Source: an uncultured Cohaesibacter sp. (GTDB lineage: Bacteria; Pseudomonadota; Alphaproteobacteria; Rhizobiales; Cohaesibacteraceae). From it: 64,000 nt of DNA. The stretch covers positions 124,001 to 188,000 of the forward strand of contig NZ_OY782764.1 of NCBI RefSeq assembly GCF_963678225.1, written 5' to 3'. The position numbers and the translations under genes are program-made. Below are positions 19,645 through 28,408 of the stretch, piece by piece (position 1 is the stretch's first letter; each line of letters opens with the position of its first letter). The notes under the pieces were generated by a model that worked only from the letters and a program-made list of their open reading frames with translations, searched no databases and was not told the origin of the DNA.

Positions 19645-21009
19645 TTATTGGATTTTCGCCAGTTCCTCGTTCAAAGAGGCAACAGCTTCTTCCGCCCCGA
19701 TGACACCATCGGTGTATTTGCGGACAATCTGGTTAAAGACCTGGGAGTTGATCATTTTCGAAGCCAGAGCCAATTGACCTTCCTTGACACCCCAACGCTG
19801 GGCCACATCCAGACCGGCAACGATTTCGCCGATCATTTCGGATGGATAAAGGTCGGCAAGCGGCTTCTTGCGATCAACACCAACCGGCAGTTTGGACCAT
19901 GCATCGATGAATTTCGTCGGGTTGTCTGCATCCCCACGGCGAACCGGAAACTTCCCTTCCGGAGCGATGGCAAGGGTCTGTGTGTAGCCCGCATTCATGG
20001 AATATTCGACGAACTTTTCAGCCGCTTCGATATCTGCGTCAGATGTGATACCGAAATAGCGGATGTCGCCCCATGCAGCACCGCCCGGATTGGATGGTCC
20101 GGCGAAATTCGTGACGATACCGGTTTTGGAAGCCAGTTCAGGGCTGGTCGGATCGTCATTGATGGTCGGCGGAGCGGAGTCCCTAAGACCGGCCAGTTCG
20201 TCAAGAATGAACGGCGACCAGATGATCATCGCAGCCTTGCCAGCAAAATAGAGTTCACGGGACTGTTTCCAATAGAGTTCCCCCGGAGGAGAAGCCTTGA
20301 CGATAGCCTTGTAGAAGTCGAGCACTTCTGTTGTCTTTTTAACGTCCAGAGGCTTGAAGCCATCTTTGTCGACAGGAGACACGCCATTGGCCAGGAACAC
20401 ATGCTCAAGAACCTGGCTCATGAAGTTTTCATCCACCTTTGTAGCAGCCACAAAGCCATACATTTCAGGCGGGTTGTGCAGCGCTTTGATAGCGGCTTCC
20501 ACATCAGCATAGGTGTTGGGGGCCTTCAGGCCTTTGGCGTCGAACAGATCCTTGCGATAGACGATCATCTGTGTCCAGCCGTCCACCGGCACAGAGGCAT
20601 AGCCATCTTCGGTTGCCGCCATGGCCAGCGCACCGGGGGCATAGGTGTCTTTGCCCAGATTGTCGATTACCTCTGTTGCAGCATAGGCATCAAGAATGCC
20701 CGCTTCTACCCAAGGCAGCGCATATTGCAGCGGATGGTAGATGACATCCGGCAGATCACCAGCTGCATAGGCTGCTGTGGCGCGCGTTCCGAGATCCTTC
20801 TCGGTCACCGGGATCACCTCAACGGAAATGCCGGTTTCAGCTTCGAAATCCTTGGCCATTTCCTGCTGACGTGCCAGACGCGGTGTCTGTTCTTCGGTTG
20901 TCCAGAAACGGATGCCTTCAGCCGAAGCCGTCACCATGGTGCACCCAAGAGCAAGCGCTGTCCCAACCATAAGACCGGTCAAGCGTTTGCTGCCTAAAGA
21001 TAATGTCAT
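19645..21009 (-). CDS. ABC transporter extracellular solute-binding protein (family 1)
   Basis: This 454-residue periplasmic receptor belongs to the maltose-binding-protein-like family. A signal peptide (about residues 1-31, ending in MVTASAEG) leads into IRFWTTEEQTPRLARQQEMAKDFEAETGI. Later come VIPVTEKDLGTRATAAYAAGDLPDVIY and GKAAMIIWSPF, which are standard for this family. The ATG at 21009 is preceded by GGGAGG at ideal distance; an upstream TTG in frame is rejected. It is the first transporter gene after lacI, with a 36-base gap. Ligand identity is not readable from sequence; the GH63-like enzyme in the operon suggests a glucoside. Confidence 0.9.
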   Translation of the reverse strand: MTLSLGSKRLTGLMVGTALALGCTMVTASAEGIRFWTTEEQTPRLARQQEMAKDFEAETGISVEVIPVTEKDLGTRATAAYAAGDLPDVIYHPLQYALPWVEAGILDAYAATEVIDNLGKDTYAPGALAMAATEDGYASVPVDGWTQMIVYRKDLFDAKGLKAPNTYADVEAAIKALHNPPEMYGFVAATKVDENFMSQVLEHVFLANGVSPVDKDGFKPLDVKKTTEVLDFYKAIVKASPPGELYWKQSRELYFAGKAAMIIWSPFILDELAGLRDSAPPTINDDPTSPELASKTGIVTNFAGPSNPGGAAWGDIRYFGITSDADIEAAEKFVEYSMNAGYTQTLAIAPEGKFPVRRGDADNPTKFIDAWSKLPVGVDRKKPLADLYPSEMIGEIVAGLDVAQRWGVKEGQLALASKMINSQVFNQIVRKYTDGVIGAEEAVASLNEELAKIQ

Positions 21010-21045
21010 TGTCAAACCTCCCAAATTGCAACACTGAAAATAAGT

Positions 21046-22122
21046 TCAAGCGGATCGAATGACCGGCGGGCCATCCGATGCCCGCGCAATCAATTGCGCC
21101 TCCCCCAACTGGCGAAGCGATTCAGGCGCGTCCCCCTGGATACGCCTGATGAGCAGGTCGGCGAGGCGTTCCCCCGCTTCCCTGTTATCGACGAAAAAGC
21201 TGGTAAGTGGCGGGGATGCATATTCCCCCTCAGCTATACCGTCGTAAGAAATGATCGACAGATCACTGCCAATCATCAGCTGCCTGTCATGGGCAGCCCG
21301 ATAAACACCCAGCGCGGCAAGATCGACCGCGCAGATAATCGCTGTTGGTCGTTCAGGCAGATCCAGCAGGATCGCCCCCTCCCGAGCGCCATCCCTGCGG
21401 GTCACGGCAGCATGGCGCACCAGGCAGTCCTCATAAGGAAGCCCTGCCTTTTTCAAACCGTCGCAATAGCCCTCATAGCGCACCTTGGCATACATGTAGC
21501 GCTCAAGCCCGTTGATGAAACCAATGCGCACATGCCCCATACCAACCAGCCGCAACACCGCCTCTTGCATGGCCTTGGCGGCATCGATGTCATACCAGCC
21601 GCACTCCGTATCATCCCCCGTGCGTCCAAACATGATGAAGGGAACATGCGCTTTGACCAGATAATGCACCCGGGGATCCTCGACGCGTGTGCGCGGCAGG
21701 ATAAAGCCATCCACCGTATGCTCATCACTCAGGCGCTTGATCGTCGTCAGCACGCCCAGCGCGTGGCTCGCGGTGGCCACGGTCAGGGTCCAACTATCCT
21801 GACTGGCCCGCCTGGAAATTCCGTCGATGAAATCGGCAAGAAACGGTCGGTGTCCGTCATGGCTATCCGCATTGAGCACCATGCCGAGCGACCGCACCAG
21901 ACCAGTACGAATGGCTTGCGCGTGAATCATCGGCTTGTAGCCAAGTTCCTGCGCCGTGCGCTGGACGTTCAGACGCGTATGTTCCGCGATATCCGAATAG
22001 CCATTCAGCGCCCTGGAAACAGTGCTCTTGGAAATACCCAAGGCATAGGCCACTTCCTTGATGGTCACGCGTGATTTTTTGCTTTGACGCCCCTTGCCGT
22101 CATGTTCTTCAGACTTGTGCAC
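21046..22122 (-). CDS. LacI-family transcriptional regulator of the glucoside ABC operon
   Basis: This 358-residue repressor has an N-terminal helix-turn-helix (VTIKEVAYALGISKSTVSRALNGYSDIAEHTR, near residues 20-52), a hinge helix, and a periplasmic-binding-protein-like effector domain. I chose the GTG at 22122 because GGGAGG lies five bases before it; a TTG six codons upstream would place that ribosome site inside the gene. It is the first gene of the lacI-transporter-hydrolase operon, and a perfect operator-like palindrome lies 28 bases upstream of the start. It therefore probably represses its own operon until the imported sugar is present. Confidence 0.92.
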   Translation of the reverse strand: MHKSEEHDGKGRQSKKSRVTIKEVAYALGISKSTVSRALNGYSDIAEHTRLNVQRTAQELGYKPMIHAQAIRTGLVRSLGMVLNADSHDGHRPFLADFIDGISRRASQDSWTLTVATASHALGVLTTIKRLSDEHTVDGFILPRTRVEDPRVHYLVKAHVPFIMFGRTGDDTECGWYDIDAAKAMQEAVLRLVGMGHVRIGFINGLERYMYAKVRYEGYCDGLKKAGLPYEDCLVRHAAVTRRDGAREGAILLDLPERPTAIICAVDLAALGVYRAAHDRQLMIGSDLSIISYDGIAEGEYASPPLTSFFVDNREAGERLADLLIRRIQGDAPESLRQLGEAQLIARASDGPPVIRSA

Positions 22123-22149
22123 GGCATCCTCCCGCGCCAAGTCTGCTTT

Positions 22150-22165
22150 CCGAAACCGGTTTCGG
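22150..22165. promoter_or_regulatory. LacI-family operator, 16-bp perfect palindrome
   Basis: CCGAAACCGGTTTCGG is a perfect palindrome with the central CG step typical of LacI/GalR operators. It lies just downstream of a -10 element and 28 bases upstream of the lacI start, a position fit for repression of the whole operon. Confidence 0.8.
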
Positions 22166-22173
22166 CAACCACC

Positions 22174-22203
22174 AGTATATTCACCTTTTGGCTAACCACT
22201 CAA
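22174..22203 (-). promoter_or_regulatory. Probable promoter of the lacI-led operon
   Basis: On the minus strand TTGAGT and TATACT are separated by 18 bases. The palindromic operator begins 8 bases after the -10 element, so a bound repressor would cover the transcription start. Confidence 0.55.
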
Positions 22204-22442
22204 TTCGGGCATCTCATTGAAAGAAAAGGACCGAAATCGATTTCACGAAAAGGTTCCGACGCTGCGCCTGCGCAATCCGATTTTGCCAGTTTGCTCAAAA
22301 AATTAGCAATTGCCCATGAATTCCCCACCAGCTTTCTTTCGCACCTGCGAAAGGCTCCGACGTAATCTATCCACCTCTGGGGAAAACAGACTTTTGACCT
22401 GCCAAAAACCGATATCCGGCATGCATCCACAAACGAAATCCG
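22204..22442. other. Intergenic region between the lacI promoter and dnaE2
   Basis: No gene is supported here. A perfect 8-bp hairpin (CTTTCGCA with TGCGAAAG, 22336-22353) lies about 90 bases past the dnaE2 stop, but it lacks a T run on either strand. It may be a weak terminator or transcript-stabilising stem for the SOS operon. Confidence 0.4.
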
Positions 22443-25400
22443 CTAGTGAAAATCACGACTGGGGAATAGTTTCTTGGCCTGCTCGCGGGGGTGTCGGGCC
22501 CGCGATGGCACGCGTTCTAGCCCCTTGGCCGGACGCCCCCGTGGCGCTTCATCGGCCTGCGGATTGGTGATGCCGACAGCATCATCAAGCGGATGTCCCA
22601 ACTCGGAGAGCCGGTGCGACAGATCTTCCACCCGCTCGGCAATCAGATGCACCACAATGCCCTCCTTCTGCAGCGTGCCATGCACCCTGAGCAATCGCCC
22701 CGTAATCACCGCCCGCCGGAAGGCCTTGTAGATCTTGGGCCAGACGACGACATTGGCAACGCCGGTCTCATCTTCCAGTGTCACGAAAATGACGCCAGAT
22801 GCAGTACCGGGGCGCTGGCGGGTGATGACCAGTCCACAGACGGTCACTCTCTTGAACGAAGTGACCATCAGATCGCCATGGGAGGTCAGATCCGGCATGG
22901 AGGGGCGCAGCAGTTCCATCGGGTGCGCCCGCAGGGACAGGCGCATGGAAACATAATCCTCCACCACCTCTTCCCCCAGATGCATCTGTGGCAAGGAGAC
23001 CGAGGGCTCATTGATGCATTCACCATCAATCGGATCATTGAACAGCGGCAGCGGCTTGAGGCCGGACAGAGCCTTGACCTGCCAGAGCGCCTCGCGTCGC
23101 CCCATCTCCATGCTGACAAAGGCATCCGCCTCGGCCAGCCGCTCCATCGCCCCGCCTTTAAGGCCCGCCCGCTGCCAGACGCTTTGCGGATCGGGGTAGC
23201 CGTTGCCTCTTGCGGCCACGATCCAGTCCGCATCCTCGGCGGAAAACCCTTTGATCTGGCGAAAGCCGAGCCGGATGGCCAGCGCCCCATCCAGCCGCCG
23301 CTCGAGCATATTGTCCCAAGCGCTGTTATTGACGCAAATGGGCCGGATCTCGATGCCATGCTCGCGTGCATCCCGCACAATCTGTGCCGGCGCGTAAAAC
23401 CCCATCGGCTGGGAGTTGAGCAGGGCACAAGCAAAAACCGCCGGGTGATGGCATTTGAGCCATGCCGACACATAGGCCAGCATGGCAAAAGCCGCCGCGT
23501 GGCTCTCGGGGAAGCCATATTCGCCAAAACCCTCGATCTGAGAGAAGCAGCGCTCGGCGAAATCCCGCTCATAGCCTCGCTCCAACATGCCGCTCACGAA
23601 CCTCTCCTTGAAGCTGTGAATGGTGCCCATCCGCCGGAAGGTGGCAAGCGAGCGCCGCAGCCGGTCAGCTTCCTCAGGGCTAAAGCCAGCGGCCACCACG
23701 GCAATCTGCATCGCCTGTTCCTGAAACAAAGGGACACCGAGCGTCTTTCCCAGCACCTCTTCCAGCGCCTTGGAGGGGAACCAGACCTTCTCTCGCCCCT
23801 GCCGCCGGTTGATATAGGGATGCACCATCCCCCCCTGAATGGGGCCGGGCCGCACGATCGCAACCTCAACCACCAGATCATAAAAGGTGCGCGGGCGCAT
23901 GCGGGGCAAGAAGTTCATCTGCGCCCGGCTCTCTACCTGAAACACCCCCACCGCATCGGCCACACACAGCATGTCATAAGTCGCCCCGTCCTCCTGCGGC
24001 ACCGAGCCGATGCTATGCTCAAGCCCCTCATGCTCCTTGAGCAGATCGAAGCTCTTGCGGATGCAGGTCAGCATGCCAAGGCTCAGAATATCCACCTTGA
24101 GGATGCCCAGCGCATCAATATCATCTTTGTCCCACTCGATGATGGTACGGTCTTCCATCGCCGCATTCTCGATCGGGCACAGCTCGTCCAGCCGCCCACG
24201 CGTGATAATAAAGCCGCCTACATGCTGGGAGAGATGGCGTGGGAAACCGATAATTTCAGCGATCAGGGCAATAGTCTGCATCAGCCGCCGGTCACTCGGA
24301 TCAAGCCCCAGCTCGCGCATCCGCTTCATGTCCACCCCATCGGTCGACCAACCCCAGATCTGGCCGGAAAGTGCCGCCGTCACATCCTGCGACAGGCCCA
24401 TCACCTTGCCCACCTCGCGAATGGCAGAGCGTGTACGGAAATGGATCACCGTGGCGCAAAGGCCAGCGCGGTGGCGGCCATAGCGCTCATAGATATGCTG
24501 GATCACCTCTTCGCGCCGCTCATGCTCGAAATCCACATCGATATCAGGCGGCTCGCCTCGATGCTCAGAGACAAAGCGCTCGAACACCATGGTGATGGTT
24601 TCCGGCGCCACATCGGTAATCCCGAGGGCAAAACAGAGGATCGAGTTGGCCGCAGAGCCACGCCCCTGACAAAGAATATCCTTGCTGCGCGCAAAAGCAA
24701 CGATGTCATGGACGGTGAGGAAATAGGCCGCGAACCCGAGCTTGCCGACAAGCGCCAGTTCCTTATCGGCCAAAGAACGGGATTGCTCCGGCACCCCTTG
24801 TGGATAGCGCCGGGCAAGCCCCTCATTGGTCAGCCGCTCAAGCCGCGCCTGCGGACTTTCATCGCCCGACACCTCATCGGGATATTGATAGCTCAGCTCA
24901 TCAAGGGCGAAGCTACAGCGCATGGCAATCTCTGTGGCACGCCGGATCGCCGCCGGATGGCGCCGATAAAGCCGCACCATATCCGCCGCTCCCTTCAGTC
25001 GCCGCTCCGCATTGGGCAGAGCGCGGGAGCCGATATCATCAATGGTGATATGCGCGCGCAAGCAGGTCAGCACATCGGCCAACTGCCGCCGCCGCCCGTG
25101 ATGCATGAGCACATCCCCCACAGCCACCATGGGAGCTGCCAACTTGTAGGCAAGGGCAGAACAGGCATCAAACCAGGCCTGATCCGACCCATTATAGGCA
25201 GGCGCGGCCCCCAGAAAAACACGTCCGGGGAACTGGGCCACCGCCCGCCTGATCTGCGGTTCAACATCGGGGTGCTCCAGCCCTGCCTGCGGCAGAGCAA
25301 TCAGCATCATCCCCGATCCGGCTTCCAGCAGGTCGGCAAAATGAAGAAGACACTCTCCCTTCTCGGCCCGACGCTTGCCAAGGGTCAACAGCCGCGTCAA

Positions 25401-25910
25401 CCGCTGATAGGCAGCCCTGTCCGTGGGCAGCGCCACCCAATCAAGGGAGCTGTCGGTAAGCACCAGACGCGCCCCGGTAATGAGGCGCGGCAGCTTGACC
25501 ACCGCAGCAGCCGATAGCTCAGTTGTTCCCTCGGCTTCCAGTGGTTGACGGCTGGACGGATCAACCCGCTGGCTGGAGCGCAGCTTGATCGCCTCCAACT
25601 GCTTGTTCGTCTGCTCCTCGATCTGGCGTTTCAACTCCTTGAGTGCGGAAAAAGCCCGCACCACGCCAGCCAGAGAATTCCGGTCCGTGATGGCAATCGC
25701 CTCCAACCCAAGCTCGGCTGCGCGAATGACCAGCTCCTCAGGATGAGACGCCCCCGTAAGGAAGGTAAAATTGGACGCGACACACAGTTCCGCATAAACG
25801 GTCGGCCGCATCGTGGCCAACTGCTCGGGCGACACGGCACCGGAATTCGGCGTCGGCCCCTTTGCAGGCGGCGTGGCCGCGCCTTGCGCGCGGGTGGGAT
25901 TACTCGTCAT
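22443..25910 (-). CDS. dnaE2: Error-prone DNA polymerase DnaE2
   Basis: This 1155-residue C-family polymerase carries out translesion synthesis with ImuA and ImuB. It has an N-terminal PHP domain (YAELCVASNFTFLTGASHPEELV near residue 40), the palm catalytic motif PPDIDVDFEHERREEVIQHIYERYG near 450, the fingers/HhH region, an OB fold near 1010-1090 (GLVITRQRPGTASGVIFVTLEDETG), and the characteristic C-terminal ending SRDFH. The length is normal for DnaE2. Its start overlaps the imuB stop by 4 bases (ATGA), so all three genes are translated from one SOS-induced message. Damage-induced mutagenesis is established for the family. Confidence 0.96.
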   Translation of the reverse strand: MTSNPTRAQGAATPPAKGPTPNSGAVSPEQLATMRPTVYAELCVASNFTFLTGASHPEELVIRAAELGLEAIAITDRNSLAGVVRAFSALKELKRQIEEQTNKQLEAIKLRSSQRVDPSSRQPLEAEGTTELSAAAVVKLPRLITGARLVLTDSSLDWVALPTDRAAYQRLTRLLTLGKRRAEKGECLLHFADLLEAGSGMMLIALPQAGLEHPDVEPQIRRAVAQFPGRVFLGAAPAYNGSDQAWFDACSALAYKLAAPMVAVGDVLMHHGRRRQLADVLTCLRAHITIDDIGSRALPNAERRLKGAADMVRLYRRHPAAIRRATEIAMRCSFALDELSYQYPDEVSGDESPQARLERLTNEGLARRYPQGVPEQSRSLADKELALVGKLGFAAYFLTVHDIVAFARSKDILCQGRGSAANSILCFALGITDVAPETITMVFERFVSEHRGEPPDIDVDFEHERREEVIQHIYERYGRHRAGLCATVIHFRTRSAIREVGKVMGLSQDVTAALSGQIWGWSTDGVDMKRMRELGLDPSDRRLMQTIALIAEIIGFPRHLSQHVGGFIITRGRLDELCPIENAAMEDRTIIEWDKDDIDALGILKVDILSLGMLTCIRKSFDLLKEHEGLEHSIGSVPQEDGATYDMLCVADAVGVFQVESRAQMNFLPRMRPRTFYDLVVEVAIVRPGPIQGGMVHPYINRRQGREKVWFPSKALEEVLGKTLGVPLFQEQAMQIAVVAAGFSPEEADRLRRSLATFRRMGTIHSFKERFVSGMLERGYERDFAERCFSQIEGFGEYGFPESHAAAFAMLAYVSAWLKCHHPAVFACALLNSQPMGFYAPAQIVRDAREHGIEIRPICVNNSAWDNMLERRLDGALAIRLGFRQIKGFSAEDADWIVAARGNGYPDPQSVWQRAGLKGGAMERLAEADAFVSMEMGRREALWQVKALSGLKPLPLFNDPIDGECINEPSVSLPQMHLGEEVVEDYVSMRLSLRAHPMELLRPSMPDLTSHGDLMVTSFKRVTVCGLVITRQRPGTASGVIFVTLEDETGVANVVVWPKIYKAFRRAVITGRLLRVHGTLQKEGIVVHLIAERVEDLSHRLSELGHPLDDAVGITNPQADEAPRGRPAKGLERVPSRARHPREQAKKLFPSRDFH

Positions 25911-27628
25911 GCAAATTCACCCTGCACGAACCAACTGGAAAGATGGGTCAAACGGTTTTGTGGTGTATGGAACAGCCAGAGACGCCAGCCCTGCCGCGTC
26001 TCCACCCACCAATAGTCCCGTATGCCGGACCGCCATGCAGGATCCTCCCACCACCATTCCGGCGCAATCCGTTCCGGCCCGCGCGCATAGGCCACGGACA
26101 GCTGCATCCGTCGCCAACGAAAATGCGCTGGCGGCTCGCGCCGCGCAGGATCAGGCTCCGAGGATAAAGGCAGCACGATGGGCTCAGGCGGAAATAGCCG
26201 CAAAGGGCGCGGGGAACGGGCCCCGCTGGCCTCTTCGTTCTGCGTCCCCTCTTTGCGGACGTCCCGATCAGGCCCCTTTTTCCCTCCAAGCCCCGGCCAG
26301 GCAGCAACCACTTTGGTCCATGCAGCAGGTTGCAAAGAAAAACTACGCTCCGGAATATGGCTGTCGGCAGGAACAAAGCGCAGGATATTCTCTAGCCCTA
26401 TGCGACTACCAAGCCGGGTGACCAGATCATCCAGCGCGTGATCTTCGACCCTTGATGCGGCTTCCCTATCCGCCTCACGGCCCCCATTGCTCAGCACCAC
26501 GCTCGTCATCTGGTCATCGGCCATGGGTTCCACAACAGTGGCTTCCAGCCGCATCATGTCGATCCCGAAACCGGCATCCACCTCGCCCACGCTGCGTTCG
26601 AACAGAGGCAGAATCCGCGCCGCTTCCCGCATCGGGCGCGCCAGCCGCAATTCCACCTGACTGGCCTCCATATCCATGCGCCGCATGGTCAGTTGCAACA
26701 CCCGCGCTCCGGCACCCTGCCGATCCAGCTTGTCGCAAAGCCGGTCCAGCAGTTTGGCCGCCACCGCCATGACATCATCGGCCAGCCCGATCGGTTCGGG
26801 CAGGCTCATCCGCACCCCGTAATGGGGCGCCTCGGATAGAGGAGAAATGGCCTCCTCCCTGTGCCCCAGCGCCTGATCCAACCGCATCAAGGGCTCCAAC
26901 CCGAAACGGCGGGTCACCGTCGCCCGTGGCAGGGCATAAAGCGCCTCGATGGTGCGCACCCCGAGCCGCATCAGCCCCGTGCAGACCTTTTCTTCCAGCC
27001 GCAAGGCAGCAACCGGCAAATGCCCGATAGCAGCAAGGGCCTTGCCCGGAAGAGCCAGCCGCACCGCAAGGCCGGAAGATCTTTTCTCATGCGCCGCCGC
27101 GCTGGCCTCCGTCTCAACATGTCCAGAACCGGAAGCATCCCCATGGGCCTCATCGGGCAGCCAACTGCCATAATGGGCCAGCGCCCAAGCCGCCCCCCGT
27201 GTATCCGCAAGTCCCTGCTGCACGGAAATTCCGCCTCGCGCCAAACGCTCCTCGATGACCTCCAGCAGCGCCTGTTCGCCACCGAACAGATGAGTGGAGC
27301 CCGTCACATCCAGCAACAGGCCATCATTACCGTCCAGCCCAACCCAGGGGCAGAAGCGCCCGGCCCAGCGCGCCAGCAATTGCAAGAAATGCGCGTCCGC
27401 CTCACGATCTGCCGGCATGGTCTGCAAGGGCGGGCACAGGGCCCGGGCATCCGCCAGCCCCATACCGCGCTGAAGCCCTTCCCGCTCGGCGCTCTCATTG
27501 AGGCAATAAAGCCGCTCGGCATTACTCTGCTGCAACGTGAGGGCAAAAGGAGTCGTCCCCACCGCGCGCCGCAGAATGCGGTCGCTCGCCAGCCTCGGAA
27601 ACCACAATGACACGACGCGTCTCTGCAT
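25907..27628 (-). CDS. imuB: ImuB, catalytically inactive Y-family polymerase-like protein
   Basis: This 573-residue Y-family-like protein acts in other bacteria as a scaffold linking DnaE2 to the beta clamp. The N-terminus RRVVSLWFPRLASDRI lacks the DxD carboxylates of active Y polymerases, as expected for ImuB. LLLDVTGSTHLFGGE near residue 105 and RFGLEPLMRLDQALGHRE near 235 are typical family segments. I chose the ATG at 27628 rather than a TTG three codons upstream. The start lies inside imuA, giving an overlap of 107 bases, and a GAAC-N7-GAAC site lies about 27 bases upstream. The C-terminal region carries the DnaE2/ImuA-binding part in known homologues. Confidence 0.93.
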   Translation of the reverse strand: MQRRVVSLWFPRLASDRILRRAVGTTPFALTLQQSNAERLYCLNESAEREGLQRGMGLADARALCPPLQTMPADREADAHFLQLLARWAGRFCPWVGLDGNDGLLLDVTGSTHLFGGEQALLEVIEERLARGGISVQQGLADTRGAAWALAHYGSWLPDEAHGDASGSGHVETEASAAAHEKRSSGLAVRLALPGKALAAIGHLPVAALRLEEKVCTGLMRLGVRTIEALYALPRATVTRRFGLEPLMRLDQALGHREEAISPLSEAPHYGVRMSLPEPIGLADDVMAVAAKLLDRLCDKLDRQGAGARVLQLTMRRMDMEASQVELRLARPMREAARILPLFERSVGEVDAGFGIDMMRLEATVVEPMADDQMTSVVLSNGGREADREAASRVEDHALDDLVTRLGSRIGLENILRFVPADSHIPERSFSLQPAAWTKVVAAWPGLGGKKGPDRDVRKEGTQNEEASGARSPRPLRLFPPEPIVLPLSSEPDPARREPPAHFRWRRMQLSVAYARGPERIAPEWWWEDPAWRSGIRDYWWVETRQGWRLWLFHTPQNRLTHLSSWFVQGEFA

Positions 27629-28190
27629 CCCAAACAAGATCCCAACACCCTAATGTTCCTGATTTGTTCTTTATAAGCTGCCAACGCTGAAGAGTCGAGT
27701 CAGGAGTCTGAAGCGACTGCATAGCCACCTGATTTTGCCGGAATTTCGGGGAGAAGAGCGGTGTACAATGCCAGCGACTTTCAGCCGCATTATTGCCCAT
27801 CCCCTCGCCGATCATCAAAATGCCCGTGGCCTTGCCTTCCTCTGCAGCCAATTGCAGGCGTCGACCGGCCGTGAAAGAGAGATCACGCGGCACCTCGGCC
27901 ACCACTGTCGACACAGCGCCAGACCGCAAAGCCTCTTCAGTGGCCGCCAGCATCGCCTTTTGATCCGACACCCGCACCAGCAGCACATGGCGCGGATCAC
28001 AAAACAGCGCCAACCCATCCGGATTGAGCCCCTCGGCTTGCCACTCTTCAACCAGCCACATGGCTGGCCGCTTATCTGCTCGCATGCCAACCCCGCAGGC
28101 AATCGCGGCAAAAACGGCAGCACCTTGTCCAGTCACCTCGTGCGCCCGTCCCCCTCTTAGAGGAAAGGCTTCATCAAACCGCTCATACAT
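27522..28190 (-). CDS. imuA: ImuA, SOS mutagenesis RecA-like protein
   Basis: This 222-residue protein resembles ImuA/SulA-like proteins with a RecA-type fold. It begins at HEVTGQGAAVFAAIACGVG, which matches the family core, and contains FCDPRHVLLVRVSDQKAMLAATEEALRSGAVSTVVAEV and a terminal strand GCWDLVWDAETRRVIVVS. The N-terminal leader of about 30 residues common in other ImuA proteins is missing, yet TGGAG lies six bases before the ATG and an SOS box follows immediately upstream. The short form may therefore be genuine. Its last 35 codons overlap imuB in another frame. It is the first gene of the imuA-imuB-dnaE2 operon. Confidence 0.88.
   Translation of the reverse strand: MYERFDEAFPLRGGRAHEVTGQGAAVFAAIACGVGMRADKRPAMWLVEEWQAEGLNPDGLALFCDPRHVLLVRVSDQKAMLAATEEALRSGAVSTVVAEVPRDLSFTAGRRLQLAAEEGKATGILMIGEGMGNNAAESRWHCTPLFSPKFRQNQVAMQSLQTPDSTLQRWQLIKNKSGTLGCWDLVWDAETRRVIVVSEAGERPHSAARGGDDSFCPHVAAE
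27655..27669. promoter_or_regulatory. Second SOS-box-like site inside imuA, just upstream of imuB
   Basis: On the plus strand this reads GTTC-CTGATTT-GTTC, matching the alphaproteobacterial LexA pattern GTTC-N7-GTTC. It lies in the imuA coding region, 27 bases before the imuB start. A chance match is possible, since about two such patterns are expected by chance in a window of this size. Confidence 0.4.
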
Positions 28191-28204
28191 GACTCACTCC
28201 AAAA

Positions 28205-28219
28205 GAACATAAGAGGAAC
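28205..28219. promoter_or_regulatory. LexA (SOS) box upstream of imuA
   Basis: GAAC-ATAAGAG-GAAC is an exact match to the alphaproteobacterial SOS box GAAC-N7-GAAC. It begins 15 bases upstream of the imuA ATG and overlaps the -10 element of a predicted promoter, so LexA would block transcription directly. Confidence 0.88.
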
Positions 28220-28245
28220 ATATCACGATTTTTGTCCCTTGTCAG
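28217..28245 (-). promoter_or_regulatory. Probable promoter of imuA-imuB-dnaE2
   Basis: On the minus strand CTGACA and TATGTT are separated by 17 bases. The -10 element overlaps the SOS box. The gap from the -10 to the imuA start is about 26 bases, so the leader would be very short. Confidence 0.55.
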
Positions 28246-28408
28246 CGCCCTTGAATCGCACATATTTGCATCATTAAATTTGAAGATATGCATATGACGC
28301 ATAAATGAGTCGCAAACTTGTCTCTTCAAAATCCGCAGAAAACCGCCAAAATATGCATCAAGACGCCGTACGATACGAACCACGCATGATGATGAGAAAG
28401 TGGAGCCC

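Noticed and set aside
19648..20997. A 449-codon open frame opposite the solute-binding protein gene
   Set aside because: It is antisense to a clear receptor gene with signal peptide; Cys- and Arg-rich translation shows no family.
22336..22353. Terminator for the SOS operon at a perfect 8-bp hairpin
   Set aside because: There is no T run on the minus strand after the hairpin, so it is noted only as a hairpin.
22593..25517. A 974-codon open frame on the plus strand opposite dnaE2
   Set aside because: The composition (many His, Pro, Arg and Gln) is typical of a shadow frame, and the minus strand encodes a clear DnaE2.
28250..28280. RpoH-like promoter (CTTGAA) before the 44-codon gene
   Set aside because: The -35 part is good but no convincing -10 lies at the right distance; left out of the feature list.
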